Below are positions 42,990 through 54,159 of a stretch of DNA of 64,000 nucleotides, piece by piece. This DNA comes from Nectonema munidae (Eukaryota > Nematomorpha > Nectonematoida > Nectonematidae), in assembly GCA_030549495.1 (NCBI GenBank), contig JAUIRK010000673.1:186001-250000 (forward strand). The letters run 5' to 3'. The translations under genes and the position numbers were made by a program. The notes beneath the pieces are model-generated. The model saw only the letters and a program-made list of their open reading frames with translations, had not been told where the DNA came from and did not search any database. Position 1 is the first letter of the stretch, and every line of letters starts with the position of its first letter.

Positions 42990-44830
42990 AGTATAAAGTA
43001 GAAGTGATGAAGACAACAAGGCAATGGGAAAAAAGGCGATTTCTACGGTAAACGGAGAAGCACTGAACATTTTTTCTTTTTTTGATGTTACCGCTTACTC
43101 GATCATAGCAGGGTAATCGGAAAAAGAGGTCCACTGGAAAAAGACGTCCATTTCATGATAGGAAGAAAGTTAATGCTAGGGTGTGAAACAACATTCCAAG
43201 TAATGAGATTCCACATGCCTGTACGTAATATAGCTCGCTCGCTACTTGCAATCTCTAACATCTGCTATACATATATACACAGTATGAGTATTTATATTGA
43301 AAACTTCAGATAAAGAAAAGGTAAGTTTTATTTCAATTTTTATTTTTTGATGGTGCAATTTTGTATATGAATAGGTGATTCTACTGAAACTTATGTATGC
43401 ACAATGAATAAAGGGAGAAAATGTTCTGGAAAAATTATATACAAGGTTGATCGAAATGGACTAAGAACAGTTAAAAAAATCGTTGAACACAATCATGAAC
43501 CAACAGAAATGAAAAACATGATAAAAGAAAAATTTAAAAACGAAGCAAAATCATCATGTCATACCTCAACAAGTCTAATTTACAAGTATTACACTATTTA
43601 CTATTATTTTATTTTTGATTTTCACGATGCTCATCTCAAGAAACAATCTTTTGAAATTGAATGAAAAAGAATTACATCAACTCCATAAAGCTGAAAGTGT
43701 TAAAAGACTTATACGCTACCATAAACAAAGACCTAAACCACCACGAGATATTCATTTTTCAATACCTGAAGATTTTATAGAGATAGATGGATGTAAATTA
43801 TTTCAATATTATTTCAATATTGTTTATATTTGTAATAATTAAACAAAGGTGGAGAGTACATACAAAAAATTAAAAATGTTAACGAACAACATCTTCGAAA
43901 TGGAGGAATTTTACAAATACTTTGAAAAAACGTGGTTTGAATTCTTCGATATCGATGTATGGAGTGTTTATAAAAAAAGAACACGTACTAACAATCACTA
44001 TAATGGGTAATCTTTGTATATTATTTTAATATGAATACCTGAAGTATAAAAATTATTAGATTAAAAAGTTCTTTACCAATGGAACATCCTTCTGTATGGG
44101 AAGTTTTTGACTATTTCAAAAAAGAAGAAACATGTTTCAAATTGCAAATTCCTCAAATTGAAAAAAAAACTTTCCATAAGCCTAATCTAGAAATTATTGA
44201 AAAAAAGAAAAATCTACTTCTTGATGATGCTTATTTGCAATTAGAAAGTTCACGAAACATCTGTTTTTTTGAAAAGAATATCGCATCTTATTTCTGAATG
44301 TGAAATAGCAATTGAAAGAAGTGAATCAACGTTTGTTGACTTTAAAGTAATAAATGATACAAATGCATTTTCAATTTCAAATATTCTATCTTAGTTTTTT
44401 TAAATAAAGTTCTTTTATATAATAAGCACTAACTTCACTCCTTCAATTGCACTCATACACACTATTCTTTGTTCACTATTTCTTTCGTATCTTTATTGCT
44501 ATAAAATCCTTTATTACTGATACAAAGGAGGTTCACGCATGCGAGCAGCGAGTGAAATGGACGTCTTTTTCCTAGAACCCATAGCAAAGCTACTAATTTA
44601 TTTTCTTCATCACTTCACTATCCTACGCGTAGCTACTATTTATTTTCGTCATCACTTCACTATCCTGCGCGTAGCATACTCGATCATATCCAAGCTACTA
44701 ATTTATTTTCTTCATCATTTCACTATCCTGCGCATATGTTTCGCTTACTCGATCATAGCAAAGCTGCTATTTATATCTTCATCACCTCACTATCATATCT
44801 TTAGCATTATAACTGTACTCACTTTTTGCG
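42990..44830. mobile_element. MULE with 20-bp inverted ends and tandem-repeat flanks
   Basis: GGAAAAAGACGTCCATTTCA at 43136-43155 recurs exactly, inverted, at 44553-44572. A partial second copy of this end (GGAAAAAGAGGTCCACT) sits just outside on the left. On the right, 44580-44815 is a tandem array of CTTCATCACTTCACTATCC and CGCGTAGC/TACTCGATCATA units. TTACTCGATCATAGCA also occurs on the left at about 43095. Long, repeat-rich ends are usual for MULEs. Confidence 0.55.
43380..44390 (+). pseudogene. FLYWCH-MULE derivative lacking the catalytic core
   Basis: + strand: a FLYWCH end (TMNKGRKCSGKIIYKV, VEHNHEPTEMK), then ELHQLHKAESVKRLIRYHKQ and PPRDIHFSIPEDF. Next is the region found after the core in these transposases: MEEFYKYFEKTWFEFFDIDV, WSVYKKRTRTNNHYNG (about 43900-44010). 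The C-terminal MEHPSVWEVFDYFKKEE with NLEIIEKKKNLL follows at 44079-44297. The whole DDE core between them is absent and several frames are used, so this is an internal-deletion derivative. It belongs to a different family from the copy at 39790. Confidence 0.75.
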
Positions 44831-44873
44831 CATACTTTTACTACCATCATCCGTTGCATTGTTTTCTACAATA

Positions 44874-45404
44874 CTGGGATCATATGAAGAATAACCACTC
44901 CAAGACAATATTTTAGTAGCAAGTGAAGAATAACCACCCCGCATGACCCTTTTGAAGAACCACCACCCCAAATACTTTTCCAAAAACACTTTGTTTTCAA
45001 AAGTTTTTGAGTTTTCATCCAAGTAATAACATAAAGAATTTTGATTTAGTAAAGGCAAAATAACATCTTCAAAATTCATTTTGTGAGAAGAATTAAAAAA
45101 ATAATACACATCTATAATATTATATAGCTGACTTGTAAAACAGGATATTGTTTCAAGATTATACAGTGTTATTAGATTAAATATATACTAGAGATTATAT
45201 ATAGTATGTTTTCAGGAAATCAGTATCAGTGTAACCCGATTAAAACACCTTGTTTAGTATACGCTCGAATTTAATTATGCAATACACATTTCAAAGTTTA
45301 AATAAATACAAAACTCAACTGGAGAATCGCCACCCTAAAAATTTCTCTTCTGAAGAATAAGCACCCCGGAATTGTTGGGGCTGTTGTTCTTCATATGATC
45401 CCAA
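44874..45404. mobile_element. 531-bp TA-flanked MITE
   Basis: The ends are CTGGGATCATATGAAGAATAA and, reversed, TTGGGATCATATGAAGAACA, flanked by TA at 44872-44873 and 45405-45406. A second set of AAGAATAACCACCCC / GAAGAATAAGCACCCC motifs lies inside. One minus-strand ORF (44819-45109) overlaps but has no domain. Confidence 0.75.
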
Positions 45405-45639
45405 TACTGATTCTTGTTGATATTTTAACTTAATTTTTATAAAAGTTTTATAGACATCATTGTATTATTTTTTACAATAAACAAGTGTCAAATTGAGTCT
45501 TTTTATAAAATAAAGCAAGTACTTTAGAAAAGCTTATTTTACACCTAAATTTAAATTTATGTACGTATAGTTAAGAAATTGGGAATTAAAAAAATTTATT
45601 TAGTAAAAACTAAAATATTAAAATTTACATTTACTTTTA

Positions 45640-45910
45640 TACAGGAAATTGTTGAGATATGTGCTCACATAAACTAAAAAAAGTATTATTGGGAAATCTT
45701 TCTCGCCACAAAAATTCTTGAAGATTAGAAAATTTCTTTTACATCCGTTCATTTTTTTATAATTCCAATATGATTCTATGTTTGGATTGGGGACGCCATT
45801 TTCTTTATTTACATATTTAAAGTATGATTTACTGTCATATGTGCAAATCCTAATCTTTCTACATTAGCATATGCTCGCCATTCATCACTATGTATAATTT
45901 TGTTGAGCAA
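45640..45910 (-). pseudogene. Merlin (IS1595-type) transposase C-terminal fragment
   Basis: Minus strand: KIIHSDEWRAYANVERLGFA and HMTVNHTLNM, then after a frame change NKENGVPNPNIESYWNYKKM and LQEFLWRERFPNNTFFSL. SDEWRAY...H.TVNH...F and N.IE..W are the hallmark tail of the IS1595/Merlin DDE domain. Only the C-terminal third is here, with at least two frame changes. Confidence 0.75.
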
Positions 45911-45939
45911 TGATGTGGTTGAACATGGGTTGAGTGCGT

Positions 45940-45993
45940 GGTGGCGTTATTTGGTCATAATGTTAACCTACCTTATTTCGGTAGAGCCACCAC
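45940..45993. repeat. Hairpin with CGTGGTGGC stem
   Basis: CGTGGTGGC and GCCACCACG enclose about 35 bp. Function unknown; perhaps a small foldback element end. Confidence 0.45.
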
Positions 45994-46310
45994 GTGATCT
46001 AAGTGAAATAACCTGAGAAAAAGTTTATAGACAGACCCGCATCGAAACTGAAAATTTTGTCACATTTTCAATTTCCGTAAGTTATTGAACTACTGATTTT
46101 TATCAATATCATTTTATATATTGACCGTTTACCTTTAATAGAAAGGTTCAGGAAAGAAAAATAGTAAAAGCTGAAAATATTTATTTAAATATTTTTTTGA
46201 AACACATAGTTTAGTATAATTATTATTACATATGAGAAAAATTATTTACTGAAATACTTTTTTTATTAATCTTGTAACTACATGTAAGAAAAATTGTAAC
46301 AAACCTCATT

Positions 46311-47981
46311 CTAATGCGAAATTTGGATTTCATGTTTAGTTATCAGTGTCTCAATGTTTGGTGAAATGCAGGAAGCGGCTACTCTTAGGTTATTTTCAAG
46401 GTGATTGTCCATAAGCCATGCTCTTGTTTTTGATTTTGCATATTTCATTTTTAAGTGCTCCCGAATAATGACATTTTCTTTCTTACAAAATCTGTGATCC
46501 TGTGGAAAATTTTTATTGGTAGATTTTTATAAAACTTTACTAACGAATAATCTCCCATTTTTCGTCTAAGATCTTCATTTCCTTGAAGTTCAATCAATTC
46601 CATCTGTAGTTCCTCTGGATCTTCCTCAACATTAATATCAAATGGTGAAGAGAAAACACGTAGATTAGTTTCTTATGAACTGAACATATCTACTGATGAA
46701 TTCTTTGTGAATTGATATCTCATCAGCATAGGAAGTGTAGACTGTTTTGCAATGATTTGCCAATGTAGGGCTGTTTTTCACACAGTTAAATTTTGTTTTG
46801 GAATGTTCGGATATGACTGTACAACTTATGGACAAATTGGCCCTTTTATTGCAATTTCCGTACCAGCCATCATCACTTAATTCCAGAATCGAATTGCCTT
46901 TCATTTCCATAAATTGGGAAATTTAACTCCTAAGATCATAAAATCGTTTTAGCATTTTTCCTTTGCTCAACCATCGTGCCTCACAGTAGTAAACCAGATC
47001 TCCATATTCCGCCTCGACATCCTCAAGAAATTCATTAAACTGGCGGTGATTTAATGCTCGAGATTTTATAAAATTGTCACTCGAAACTACTCTAGACATG
47101 ACGTGTTCAAATTTGATGGACTTGACGCACAAATTCTCTTGGTGAATTATGCAGTGAAACACGGAGAAATCTTTTGTGTCTATGTTCATAAAAGTTAACT
47201 CCTTTTTAGAAGTTAAGCCAACTTTATTACCAACCATTGAAGGGGCACCATCTGTTGCTAAAGCATGAAGTTTTTCAAAAAGGAGATTAAATTTAGCCAT
47301 TAACATTTTCAATTCTTGAAAAATATCTTCTCCAGTGGTAGTGTCTTTCATGGTTTAAAGACCAAGGATTTCTTCTGTGATATTGAAATCGTCAATTCCA
47401 CTTACAAAAACTGCAAGTTGGGATGTATTTGCTAGGTCAGTACTTTTATCAATAGCCAAGGATAAATACTTAAATTTTGAAGCAAGTTCTTTCAACAGTT
47501 TCTATATTGGTAGCAAGTTCATCAATCCGTCTTGTTACAGTTCTACGAGACAAACTAATATTATCAATTTCTTTTTTTCTGTCTTGACACAAAATATCAA
47601 CCAGTGTTTGTAGGCATTCTTTCACAAATTCGCATTCAGAATAATTTTTTAAATCTTTTGCAAACTTCTCATTGCCAATATAACTAGCACGATGAATATT
47701 GTCGGCATTATCACATTTTTTGACGAAAATTGTCTGCTGTTCTTTCAAATATTTAATTAGATTTTCGACCTTTTGTTTTCTACGTTCACCTTGAAAATTA
47801 TCATAAACAGATGGGAAATATAGTGTCTTTTTACATTATATTCTTTCATAACAGCAACTGACTCTGAACACAGTAAACACATTGGTTTCCCTTTGATTTA
47901 TGTGAAAAAATATTCATTGGTCCACTTTTCTTGGAACAATAGAGATTCATTATCCACTTTCTTCTTTTTCAATGATGACAT
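46311..47981 (-). pseudogene. GTF2IRD2-like (Charlie-type) hAT transposase, broken
   Basis: Minus strand from 47981: MSSLKKKKVDNESLLFQEKW and EYFFT, a finger (GKPMCLLCSESVAVMKEYNV, KRHYISH), then FVKECLQTLVDILCQDRKKE and NISLSRRTVTRRIDELATNI (47470-47748). Next TTGEDIFQELKMLMAKFNLL, HALATDGAPSMVGNKVGL and YCEARWLSKGKMLKRFYDL (46923-47351) give the core with the second Asp. The C-terminus has HLKMKYAKSKTRAWLMDNHL and NIETLITKHEIQISH, ending near 46311. This is the group captured in mammalian GTF2IRD2. At least four frame changes or stops. The 5' terminus may be near 48550 (GTGCCGTAGGTTGCCCATGC). Confidence 0.82.
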
Positions 47982-48469
47982 TTTGGGTTGGATGCGTTCA
48001 TTAAATAATTTTTAATAAAATTAAAAAATTTATAAAAATAATTTTGAGAAAATTAATTTAAAAAATAATTTTAATGATTTTTTATAACAATTGAAAAAAT
48101 ATATTATTATTATAGATTTGGTTCTTTGTGAACTACTGGAAGAGCCAAAGGAGATATTTAGGCCTCTGACCAGGATGGTATGTTCAGACTAACTGAATAC
48201 ATAAATATGGGGAATCAAGAAAGAAAAGTATTCAACACAAAGAACGTTAATCCATTAGTAATTAGAAAAGAAAATAGTGAAAAAAATACAACTTTATTCA
48301 AAGTGTTACCCAACGATAGAAAAAGGATTAAAGATTATATTCTTTAAATGCTGCTTAAAAGATTATCCTTTACAAATGCAATAATTGAATGAGTGACCAT
48401 AGTGTCAACGGTAATAAAAATAATTTTTTTATAAATTTAAATCTATTTTAATTATACCAGTACTGATTT

Positions 48470-48553
48470 TTTGAAAGGTCTCCGTGCGCCGTATGAAAAG
48501 CCTCCACGGACTGGATCTAGCCCTTGTGCCGTAGGTTGCCCATGCATGGTTTA
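48470..48553. repeat. Probable 5' terminus of the GTF2IRD2-like hAT
   Basis: Reversed, the sequence reads GCATGGGCAACCTACGGCAC, then GGGCTAGATCCAGTCCGTGG. It resembles the GGGCAAACTACGGCCC... ends known for Charlie-type hATs. It is 570 bp upstream of the start codon at 47981. Confidence 0.5.
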
Positions 48554-49582
48554 CCAATAATATTCACTAAAATTATATTATAAAATTTTAGTTTTTAAAA
48601 TAGATTAATGAATCTTAATCTTTTATTTATTAGATAAAGAAGCGTAATAAGAATTGTCCGAGGGCTAATTATCTTGTGGCCGAATTGACCTGCTCCCCGT
48701 ATGTTTTTCAACACTACCTTTATTTATGAAACATCGAATTGCAGCCTCTGTCAATTGGGGACAGCTTGCGATAGCTTACTATTGAAAAAAACTCGTGAGA
48801 AGGATGGGATTGTTGTGGTGAACAGTAGAATTCAATGTACATGAAATTTTGCAAAAGCGCTTCTCTTGTGATATTTTCCCAACTTTCGCCCCTCCCGTAC
48901 ACATCCACCACACTCTTGTGTTATTTTTTGACTTTATGCCCATGGGCCCGAGCGGTCAACTAGCCTTATCCGTGCAGTGCTATGCTTCTCTATATTCATA
49001 GCCGCATATTTTATGTGTATAAATTATATTGCCACGCAGAACCAAGATAAATTTTTTAATACTCATTATTATGTTTTTTGTTAATATTTAAAGTATTTTC
49101 TTTTTCAGCTCAAAAAGTCCGCTAGACTACAATGAAAAATTTTAGATAAAAAATCTTGCATATTTTGCTTTTATAATAATAATTTATATGAAATGTCAGA
49201 AAGATCAGTATGGGATATTAGTTTTTATTTTATTAAAAGTATAGAAATATTTTTTTAAGATGTATCGAAAGTTATATGTCCAACGGATCTATATTTTCTA
49301 TGTTTTGACAGCAAGGAATTGCAATATGAAAGAAAGTATATGATGAAACTATAGGAGATTTTGCACTCCAAAAATGAATGACAATAGACAAACAATTAGA
49401 AAAATATAAAAAAAATTCATCATTTAAATCTACGATCCTAAAAACCATGTGACTGGATTTAAAGTTTTTAACCAAAGTGATTCTGAGACGCATTACATCT
49501 TAAAATAAAAGTAGAGCGTTTAAAAAATTTTTTAAAGAGCTACAATTTTTTTACTTAAAGAAAGTAGAGCGTTTGGTACATT
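48554..49582. other. No recognisable gene
   Basis: Contains a tRNA-box-A-like GCCCGAGCGGTCAACTAG at about 48947, but no B box or cloverleaf. Otherwise nothing seen. Confidence 0.4.
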
Positions 49583-49717
49583 CTAGAGGTCTGCCGAGTG
49601 GATTGATTCAAATTTTACATCTTTCACCTCATACCAACTTCTAAATAATTCTAAGACATCATCAAGAAAAAAGTGTTCAGGTAAAAGTAAATCACGGGGT
49701 ACAAGGAAATGCCAAAA
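49583..49717 (-). CDS. Candidate last coding exon of an unidentified gene
   Basis: Minus strand: a good acceptor (TACATATTGATTTTTGCAG) leads straight into 44 open codons and a TAG. The peptide runs FWHFLVPRDLLLPEHFFLDD, VLELFRSWYEVKDVKFESI, HSADL. Composition is protein-like and no transposon motif is recognised. Upstream exons would lie to the right on the minus strand and were not found. It could be a true host exon or chance. Confidence 0.35.
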   Translation of the reverse strand, partial: FWHFLVPRDLLLPEHFFLDDVLELFRSWYEVKDVKFESIHSADL

Positions 49718-50442
49718 CTGCAAAAATCAATATGTAAAAAGATTCGAAAATTTAATATGAAAAATTTTTAAAAAATATTTGCAATAAATATACTGTACAT
49801 CAATTTTTCTTATGTGAGTCAAGTAAATATTGAATAATTCGTAAGATCTCAATAAAATATACTCGTTATACGCTTTTTTTGAAAGAAAGTGAAAAATTAA
49901 AACTAAAAATCAAAAAACTTTTACGAATAAAATAAAAAAATTTAGCGGATAAGTATAATTCAAATGTATATTCGTATAGCGTGTATAATTTGATGAAAAA
50001 CAAAGACAATGTTTAATCTGTATGCGTTGTAAGTTTTGTTACTTTGAAAAGCGTACTTGTATTTTTTTAGTTGATTAGTTAAATTAAATTTATATGTTAT
50101 TTCGCATAAGAAACAATAACAGCTAGAGTTTTCTAATTTAAATTTGGTGGAGGGGTTAAATGTTGACTTTTTTGAAGGTCCAACTCTTCTGTACATAGAA
50201 GTTTTCGATGTTAACCTTTACAGGTTCATACTGAGAAAGCGCCTAAAAATCAGTGTATGTTAGTGGAACATATTTTAGGAAAAATATCAGTAATTTCTTT
50301 CATGAAAACATGTTAACATTTGACTACCCCTTATCACACTCCTCTTATTTTTCAGGTATGCGCACATCATTTCTGTGATTGACGTCATTTGTTACGCCCA
50401 CTAAACGTTGAGGTGTTTCACTATATGTTTGCTTGTGTGTGA
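49718..50442. other. No gene recognised
   Basis: AT-rich. An ORF on the minus strand (49960-50196, MYRRVGPSKKSTFNPSTKFK) has no recognisable domain. Confidence 0.35.
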
Positions 50443-50477
50443 ATGCGCTGTGTAAATATCTCTATGTGTATTTTTAG

Positions 50478-50649
50478 CCAATCGACGTCGCACGATCCTT
50501 TTCTACGTTTACTCCAAACAAATGCGAAATCAAACTTAGAAAAGTTTGGCCCCAGCATTGGCCACATCTTCAAATTAAAGATTGCACTTAAAATAGAACC
50601 ACGTGCCTATTTTAATGAATCGCTTTTCTTTGTTTTAACACTTTTTTAA
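50478..50649 (+). other. Open frame after a splice-acceptor-like site, uncertain
   Basis: After GTGTATTTTTAG the + strand reads open through LEKFGPSIGHIFKLKIALKI, EPRAYFNESLFF to a stop at 50647. KLKIALKIEP weakly recalls the last CS strand of CHORDC1 (TKVEIxLxKxEP), but the exon phase does not match exon 7, so I do not assign it. Confidence 0.2.
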
Positions 50650-51086
50650 TAAACTATTTTTCATATTTCGTAAAATTACTTTTTTTAATCAAAGCGACAC
50701 GTCTTACTAGTCACTATTTTTAAATTATCATCTACGATATGTTAGCCTGAAATAAGACTGAACATAAAATTTCGCTACAATTTTTTATAAGTATTTTCTA
50801 AATTCCTTCCATTACTGACTAGTGAGTAAGTTTTTCAGAAAACTATTTTGTCATAGATATATGAGATATATAGATTATATGAGTGAAGACAAATATGTAG
50901 GGCGATAAACTAGCCAATTATAAACATTTACTCAAAAAAACGTTAAGTTATTACGTAAGTTAAGTAAAAACGTAAGAAAATGTTGAAAAACATTATTAAT
51001 CAAAACTTTTATATAAAGATAAATTCATATTTAATGTGTGAGTTACGGTTAATTCATTTTTTAAGATAGCTTTTATTAAATTTATT

Positions 51087-51480
51087 AGCCCCTTATCATT
51101 TTTTACCGATTATCTTGTAAACTCACAAAAGAATGAAGAAATCCAATAAATTCTTATAATTTTATCTAGTATAATCTTCTGCACCCTCAACATATGAAAA
51201 CATTAAATAACTTTTTATAATTTAATCCACTATAGTGGTACATATAACAACCATTTTATATAACATTTCCTCCAAGTATGATTTGATATAATAACAGGGG
51301 AGACAACGATTTCATATATTGAGTTTTAAAAAATCATCTATCACACCTTTTGAAATCTTCTATAACCCCAAGAGGTTGGACGCTGAAGACAAAGCCTTAT
51401 CATTTTTACCGAATATCTTCTAAACTCCCAAAAGAATGGAGAAATCCAATAAATTCTTAGTATAATCTTTCTACCCCTTA
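51087..51480. repeat. Direct repeat, ~90 bp at ~305-bp spacing
   Basis: CCTTATCATTTTTTACCGAT...CAATAAATTCTTATAATTTT near 51090 recurs near 51393 with about 90% identity. Between them is TTGATATAATAACAGGGGAG with ACAACG, also found on the other side of the next gene at about 53733. Confidence 0.6.
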
Positions 51481-51835
51481 AAAGGATGAAGACATCCACT
51501 ACACTATCATAATTTTATTGACAATAACAGCCTGTAACAAATTTTTTTTTAGATTGTTTTTGTGCTATATTTTACTTTTTCTGCTTTGTTGCCGATCAAA
51601 TTATTAGAAAATACTTATGTGAGATTTCAAACTTTGGTTTTCTGCACAAATTGTCGAAATAGCAATAGTGATACAACAAACCAAAAAAATGGTGTAGAGC
51701 CCTGGAACAAACTAAAATATCTGTCTTTAAATATATTTAAAATTCATTTTTTAATTTTGCCTAATATATATTTTTAATATGCTCGTTTTTTAGACAACTA
51801 TACTTGAAAAAGTTATGTCTAATTGACACTCTAAA

Positions 51836-53442
51836 TATGAAAATGATTCGTTTTGTTACGTGTGCGGAGAATTTTTTGCCAAAAGAGAAAACAAATTGCA
51901 TGTAAAAACACTGCTTAGAAAAATGTCTACGTGTGAAGGAAGCCTACTGTGCATACTTTGGAATGCCGGTAGGTGATCAGAACAAAAAGTGGGCGCCTCA
52001 TGTCATCTGCTATTACTGTCGCCGAATTCTTGAAGGCTGGTACAGAGGTGAGAAAAGAGCTATGTGTTTTGCTATACCACGGATCTGGCGTGAAGCTACT
52101 GATCATCTTACAGATTGCTACTTCTGCATGGTGGATCCAACAAAAAGGAGAAAAGGAAAGAACGCGCCTCCCATTGAGTACCCTAGTGTTCCTTCATCTA
52201 TTGCTCCTGTTCTTTATAATACAACAGACTTGCTTGTACCACAGTCGCCATCAAGGGATTCATACTTTTCATCAGATACGAGTTGCGATGATTCAGAAGA
52301 TCAGCAAAGCGCATCAACTTCTGCAAACTTTCAACATCGAAGAAAAGATGAAAGATGTCCATACTACCCAAATAAAAAGGATATCAATGATCTCATCAGA
52401 GAAATGGCTTCGACGAAATCTAGCTCTGAACTTTTTATTTCTCGATTGAAGCAATGGGATTTACGGCACAAAAGTGTTAAAATTACTTCTCGAAGAGAAC
52501 GTCATCGCCAATTTTCAGTGTTTTTACACTAAAAGATGTATTATGCTACTGCAACGATGTAAGAGGACTTTTCAAAGCTATGGATGTTGCATGTGACACT
52601 TTTAACTGGGGACTCTTCATTGATAGCCCATCTAAAAGCCTTGAAGATGTTCTATTACATAAGAGAAATCAATGGCCATGAATTCCTCTTGCTCATTCCG
52701 CTCAAATGAAAGAAGATCACAATAACGTTAAAACATTACTGAGTGCCTTGAAATACGAAGAATTTGGTTGAGAGATCATTGGTCACTTCAAGATGATTTG
52801 CTTCTTGATGGCGCTTCAAGGAGGCTTCACTAAATATCCATGCTATTTATGCCTGTAGGACAGCCGAAATACAGCTTTTCACTACGAAAAAAGAAATTGG
52901 TTGCCAAGAAGTGAATATGACATAGGAACCTGTAACGTAAAGCAGAAACCGTTTGTTGATCCAACTAAGATTTTAATGCCACCCTTGCACATCAAGTTAG
53001 GCCTCGTTAAACAATTCGTCAGGCAATTGGATCCAAAAGGTAAAGCTTTAGAGATGATTCAGCAGATGTTTCCTTGGTCCTCAAGTGAATCGTCTCATTC
53101 ATTTAGTCAGTTTCCTTGAAACACTGTCTGAAGTTAAACGAGCGGCTTGGAAATCATAAGTCCAATAACTTCAGAGAAATGGTTGAAGAACCTTTTGAGG
53201 CTTATCAAAATATGGGTTGCCGGATGTCACTAAAATTGCATGTACTTCATGCCCATTTTGATAATTTCAAAGAGAATATGGGATACTTTTCAGAAGAAAA
53301 AGATGAAAGATTTCACCAAGATGTAAGATCTTTTGAGGAACGCTACAAGGGACAATATAGCGAAAGTATGATGTGCGATTATATCTGGAATCTTCTCCGT
53401 GAAATATTTATATTATCTATTTTTACCTATTTATATTACTAA
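51836..53442 (+). pseudogene. Broken gene of an unnamed multicopy animal protein family
   Basis: I recognise this as a protein type found repeatedly in arthropod and cnidarian genomes but know no accepted function. Visible parts: three CxxC pairs near the N-terminus (SFCYVCGEFF, HVICYYCRRILEGWYRGEKR, DCYFCMVDPTKRRKGKNAPP), a Ser-rich linker, NDLIREMASTKSSSELF with SRLKQWDL, then LMPPLHIKLGLVKQFVRQLD and a C-terminus NMGCRMSLKLHVLHAHFDNF with DERFHQDVRSFEERYKGQYS and MMCDYIWNLLRE. The DERFHQD and H-x-L-H-x-H motifs suggest metal-binding or catalytic residues, by inference only. It is broken in several places. Similar repeats flank it (about 51281 and 53733), which suggests it is carried by a mobile element. 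Confidence 0.65.
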
Positions 53443-53475
53443 AAAATATTTATATTATCTATTTTTTTAGTAAAA
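53400..53475. repeat. ~50-bp tandem duplication
   Basis: AATATTTATATTATCTATTTTT occurs twice about 50 bp apart at the 3' end of the gene above. Confidence 0.6.
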
Positions 53476-53727
53476 AAGCTTTGATTTGTACACATAAAGA
53501 TTCATTATAGTTCAGAAGGAAATCAAGCAACCTTCAGGTAATTATGAAAACATGATTAAATCAATCTTGAGAGCTCAAAACCGAAATCTAAACTTATTGA
53601 ATGATTATTTTTGGGTAGTTATATCATGATGAACAATAAAATAACAATTTTTATCCATGGACAATACATGTGTTACATTGTGAATCAATTACATATTTCT
53701 ACCATTTAGGATAAAATTTGCTCCATT

Positions 53728-53990
53728 TATGAGTTGATATAATAACAAAGGGGAGGCAACGGTGTAAAGATCATTGGGATTTAAGTATAGCTTGACTTTC
53801 CCGTGTGTTTAATTTGATAATGTTCATAAGTTTGCTTCGTGCTTGATTTGAAGTAATATAAATGGGGAGACAACGGGGTTAAAGTCACTGTGTTTTTGAA
53901 GTGCTTTTAATTTAATATTTTTCATAATTGCTTCTTTTCGATTTGAAGTAATAAAAATTGCAAGACAACTTGGTAAAAATTATTGTGTTT
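53728..53990. repeat. Degenerate ~110-bp tandem repeats
   Basis: Three units each containing TTGA(T/A)(A/G)TAATA..AA..GGGGAG.CAACG..GTTAAA and TGTGTTTTTGAA-like phrases. The first phrase is also on the other side at about 51281, so these may be the ends of the element carrying the 51836-53442 gene. Confidence 0.5.
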
Positions 53991-53999
53991 TTGAAAAGC

Positions 54000-54159
54000 G
54001 AGAGGGAGGCCATTTTAAATGATCTCTATGTTATAGTGATACTATAACGAAAAGAAAAAAGAGATTTTTCGGTTAGGGTTAGATAATGTTCTTTTTTAAA
54101 ATAACCTTGTGCAAAAAGAATAAGAGATTTTTAGGGCTAGGGTTTGAAGAAGTAACATC
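54000..54159. other. Short repeat-like stretch
   Basis: AAAAGAATAAGAGATTTTTAGGG and AAAAAAGAGATTTTTCGGTT phrases, each followed by GTTAG(G)GTT, occur about 65 bp apart. No gene. Confidence 0.4.

Noticed and set aside
48940-49000. tRNA-like GGCCCGAGCGGTCAACTAG
   Set aside because: Only an A-box-like match; no B box, anticodon arm or acceptor pairing follows.
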